The notes beneath the pieces were generated by a model. It was given only the letters and a program-made list of their open reading frames with translations. It had not been told where the DNA came from and searched no databases. DNA of 64,000 nucleotides from UBA1309 sp047605645 (GTDB taxonomy: Bacteria > Bacteroidota > Bacteroidia > Bacteroidales > Dysgonomonadaceae), in assembly GCA_047605645.1 (NCBI GenBank), contig JASGFJ010000022.1:19762-83761 (forward strand), given 5' to 3'. The translations under genes and the position numbers were made by a program. Positions 63,128 to 64,000 of this stretch are shown here, one piece after another; the stretch's first letter is position 1, and the number at the start of each line of letters is the position of its first letter.

Positions 63128-63162
63128 CCCGTAGGCGTGTGAAGTATTCACACGCCTACGGG
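63128..63162. repeat. 16-bp perfect inverted repeat downstream of the HU-like gene
   Basis: CCCGTAGGCGTGTGAA (63128-63143) and its exact inverse (63147-63162) are separated by 3 nt. A degenerate third copy of the arm (GCAGGCGTGTG) lies at 63109-63119, and GTGTGAAG/CTTCACAC also recurs. There is no T-run on either strand, so it is not a standard intrinsic terminator. It may be a stabilising 3' structure or a mobile repeat. Confidence 0.7.
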
Positions 63163-63188
63163 TGAACACTTCACACAAAAACCGGAGT

Positions 63189-63890
63189 TTACACAGTGAG
63201 TGTTTTGTTGAACGTATTCACTTTGGGTGCAGCCAGCGTTTTCCCGCCTGCGGCGTATTGAGTGACCACCTTCACCGTCCATTTTCCGGCTGTCAGAGGA
63301 GGGATCATGGCCAAAAGGCTGGATGGTTTATTCACCGCCACCACCTCTGCTTTCACAGGGCTTCCCGCTTCGGGCACAAACCAAAGCCCCACATCGGCAT
63401 GAGTGCCGGCAATGCGCAGGTTGTTGCCCCAAAGCTGGATGATGCCTCCTGGAGTGAGTACATCGTTGGTTTTTCCGGACACTTCGTCTTTCACTTCCAA
63501 AATGTTGGGAGTCGGTGTTACTGTAGAAGATTTCTGAAGGGCAACTTCTTTTTCGGCTGCACGCAGGAGTACTCCTTTCGACAGATTCACATTGAGTTTG
63601 TGACGGCTGCCATCGAAGCTGTCCAGCGGGCTTTCAAAGACACCCGAAATGGAGAAAGAGGTGTTGAACAAGGGAAGGTTCACGGTGCCTCCGTCGCGGA
63701 TAATGTCCACCACTGTTTCTTGCAGAGCATTGATCACCGCCACTGCATCGGTGCGTGTCACGAGGTTTCCTCTGCGCAGCATCTCGGTGATGACTGCCTC
63801 TAAGTCGCAACTGCGGGTGGGGGTCACTTGCGCCGAAAAGTCATCGGGACGCTCTGTCAATGGATTGTCTACTAAATTGTATTTAAGCAT
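63189..63890 (-). CDS. HU-like DNA-binding / DUF4469 domain protein
   Basis: A 233-residue protein. The N-terminal half (about 1-125) is an HU-like (IHF/HU) domain, with DLEAVITEMLRRGNLVTRTD and AVAVINALQETVVDIIRDGG. The C-terminal half (about 130-233) matches DUF4469, an Ig-like domain: LTPGGIIQLWGNNLRIAGT, IPPLTAGKWTVKVVTQYA. The fusion is common in Bacteroidales, where many paralogues occur near mobile or capsule loci. A single HU domain normally dimerises on bent DNA; what the Ig-like domain adds is unknown. The ATG overlaps the preceding gene's stop by 8 nt. Confidence 0.85.
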   Translation of the reverse strand: MLKYNLVDNPLTERPDDFSAQVTPTRSCDLEAVITEMLRRGNLVTRTDAVAVINALQETVVDIIRDGGTVNLPLFNTSFSISGVFESPLDSFDGSRHKLNVNLSKGVLLRAAEKEVALQKSSTVTPTPNILEVKDEVSGKTNDVLTPGGIIQLWGNNLRIAGTHADVGLWFVPEAGSPVKAEVVAVNKPSSLLAMIPPLTAGKWTVKVVTQYAAGGKTLAAPKVNTFNKTLTV

Positions 63891-64000
63891 AGTTTTCCGG
63901 TTTTAATAAGTTCGTGAATATTTGTTCTATTTGTCCAACCCGTTCATCGGTCAATGTGGTTCCCCGAGCCTGACCCGATTGGACATTTGTCTCATTCGTT
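63883..64000 (-). CDS. C-terminal fragment of an unidentified gene cut by the window edge
   Basis: A frame open from the right edge for 39 codons, ending TDERVGQIEQIFTNLLKPENY-Ala and a TAA at 63883-63885. The stop overlaps the ATG of the HU-like gene by 8 nt, a normal arrangement for coupled genes, which is the main reason to accept it. No family can be told from 38 residues. Confidence 0.45.
   Translation of the reverse strand, partial: TNETNVQSGQARGTTLTDERVGQIEQIFTNLLKPENYA

Noticed and set aside
63162..63803. 213-codon plus-strand frame opposite the HU-like gene
   Set aside because: His/Cys/Gly-rich antisense translation of a clear HU/DUF4469 gene, running through the inverted repeat.

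Overview
The window is a chromosomal segment of a member of the order Bacteroidales. The evidence is consistent: the promoter -7 boxes read TAnnTTTG, MurF and alanine racemase are fused, there is a GSCFA protein, a sigma/FecR/TonB-receptor signalling operon, secreted GH95 and GH97 enzymes with cleavable or lipoprotein signals, a single-domain starch-synthase-like protein, and a protein with a type IX secretion (Por) C-terminal sorting domain. The Por signal fits a Parabacteroides/Tannerella/Dysgonomonas-like lineage better than a typical Bacteroides, but the genus cannot be fixed from sequence alone. I saw no transposase, integrase, tRNA, rRNA or CRISPR array.

Layout. 0-1.2 kb: start of an HxlR-type regulator divergent from a metallo-beta-lactamase-fold hydrolase. 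1.7-6.6 kb: a TolC / HlyD / two ABC-2 permease export operon with no ATPase gene. 6.8-10.3 kb: MurF-Alr fusion and GSCFA protein, then a probable 75-nt small RNA. 10.7-17.1 kb: exopolysaccharide-initiating sugar phosphotransferase, TamB-like giant, ArsC/Spx-like protein. 17.3-23.7 kb: a run of poorly conserved lipoproteins, a beta-barrel protein and a von Willebrand A lipoprotein, including two clear pseudogenes. 23.7-27.6 kb: ECF sigma factor, anti-sigma FecR and TonB-dependent receptor. 28.3-46.8 kb: mostly core or metabolic genes (GH95, RecG, a T9SS-sorted protein with a beta-helix binding protein, DUF805, prfB with its programmed frameshift, an OmpA/TPR lipoprotein, GH97, the starch-synthase-like protein, thioesterase, histidine phosphatase, DprA). 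47.6-53.4 kb: envelope proteins and a TPR/HTH signalling protein.

The last 10 kb is accessory DNA. 54.4-56.3 kb holds a compact, very AT-rich three-gene operon coding for a GHKL ATPase, a STAS-like DUF4325 protein and a PIN-domain nuclease. It has its own promoter and an 11-bp inverted repeat in the leader, and it is the best candidate here for an undescribed toxin/defence or partner-switching system. 56.4-63.0 kb holds a small family of secreted proteins (two near-identical tandem copies plus a diverged third), remnants of a SleB-like peptidoglycan hydrolase, partial gene duplications, and a repeated element whose palindrome sits 13-20 nt before start codons. This looks like a decaying effector/immunity-type locus. 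A short MutS-family ATPase lies within it, behind a possible small RNA or attenuator. The window ends with an HU-like/DUF4469 protein and the tail of the gene before it.

Starts were chosen from signal-peptide position, overlap and known family length. All family calls are from reading the sequence and remembered family signatures; no database search was possible.
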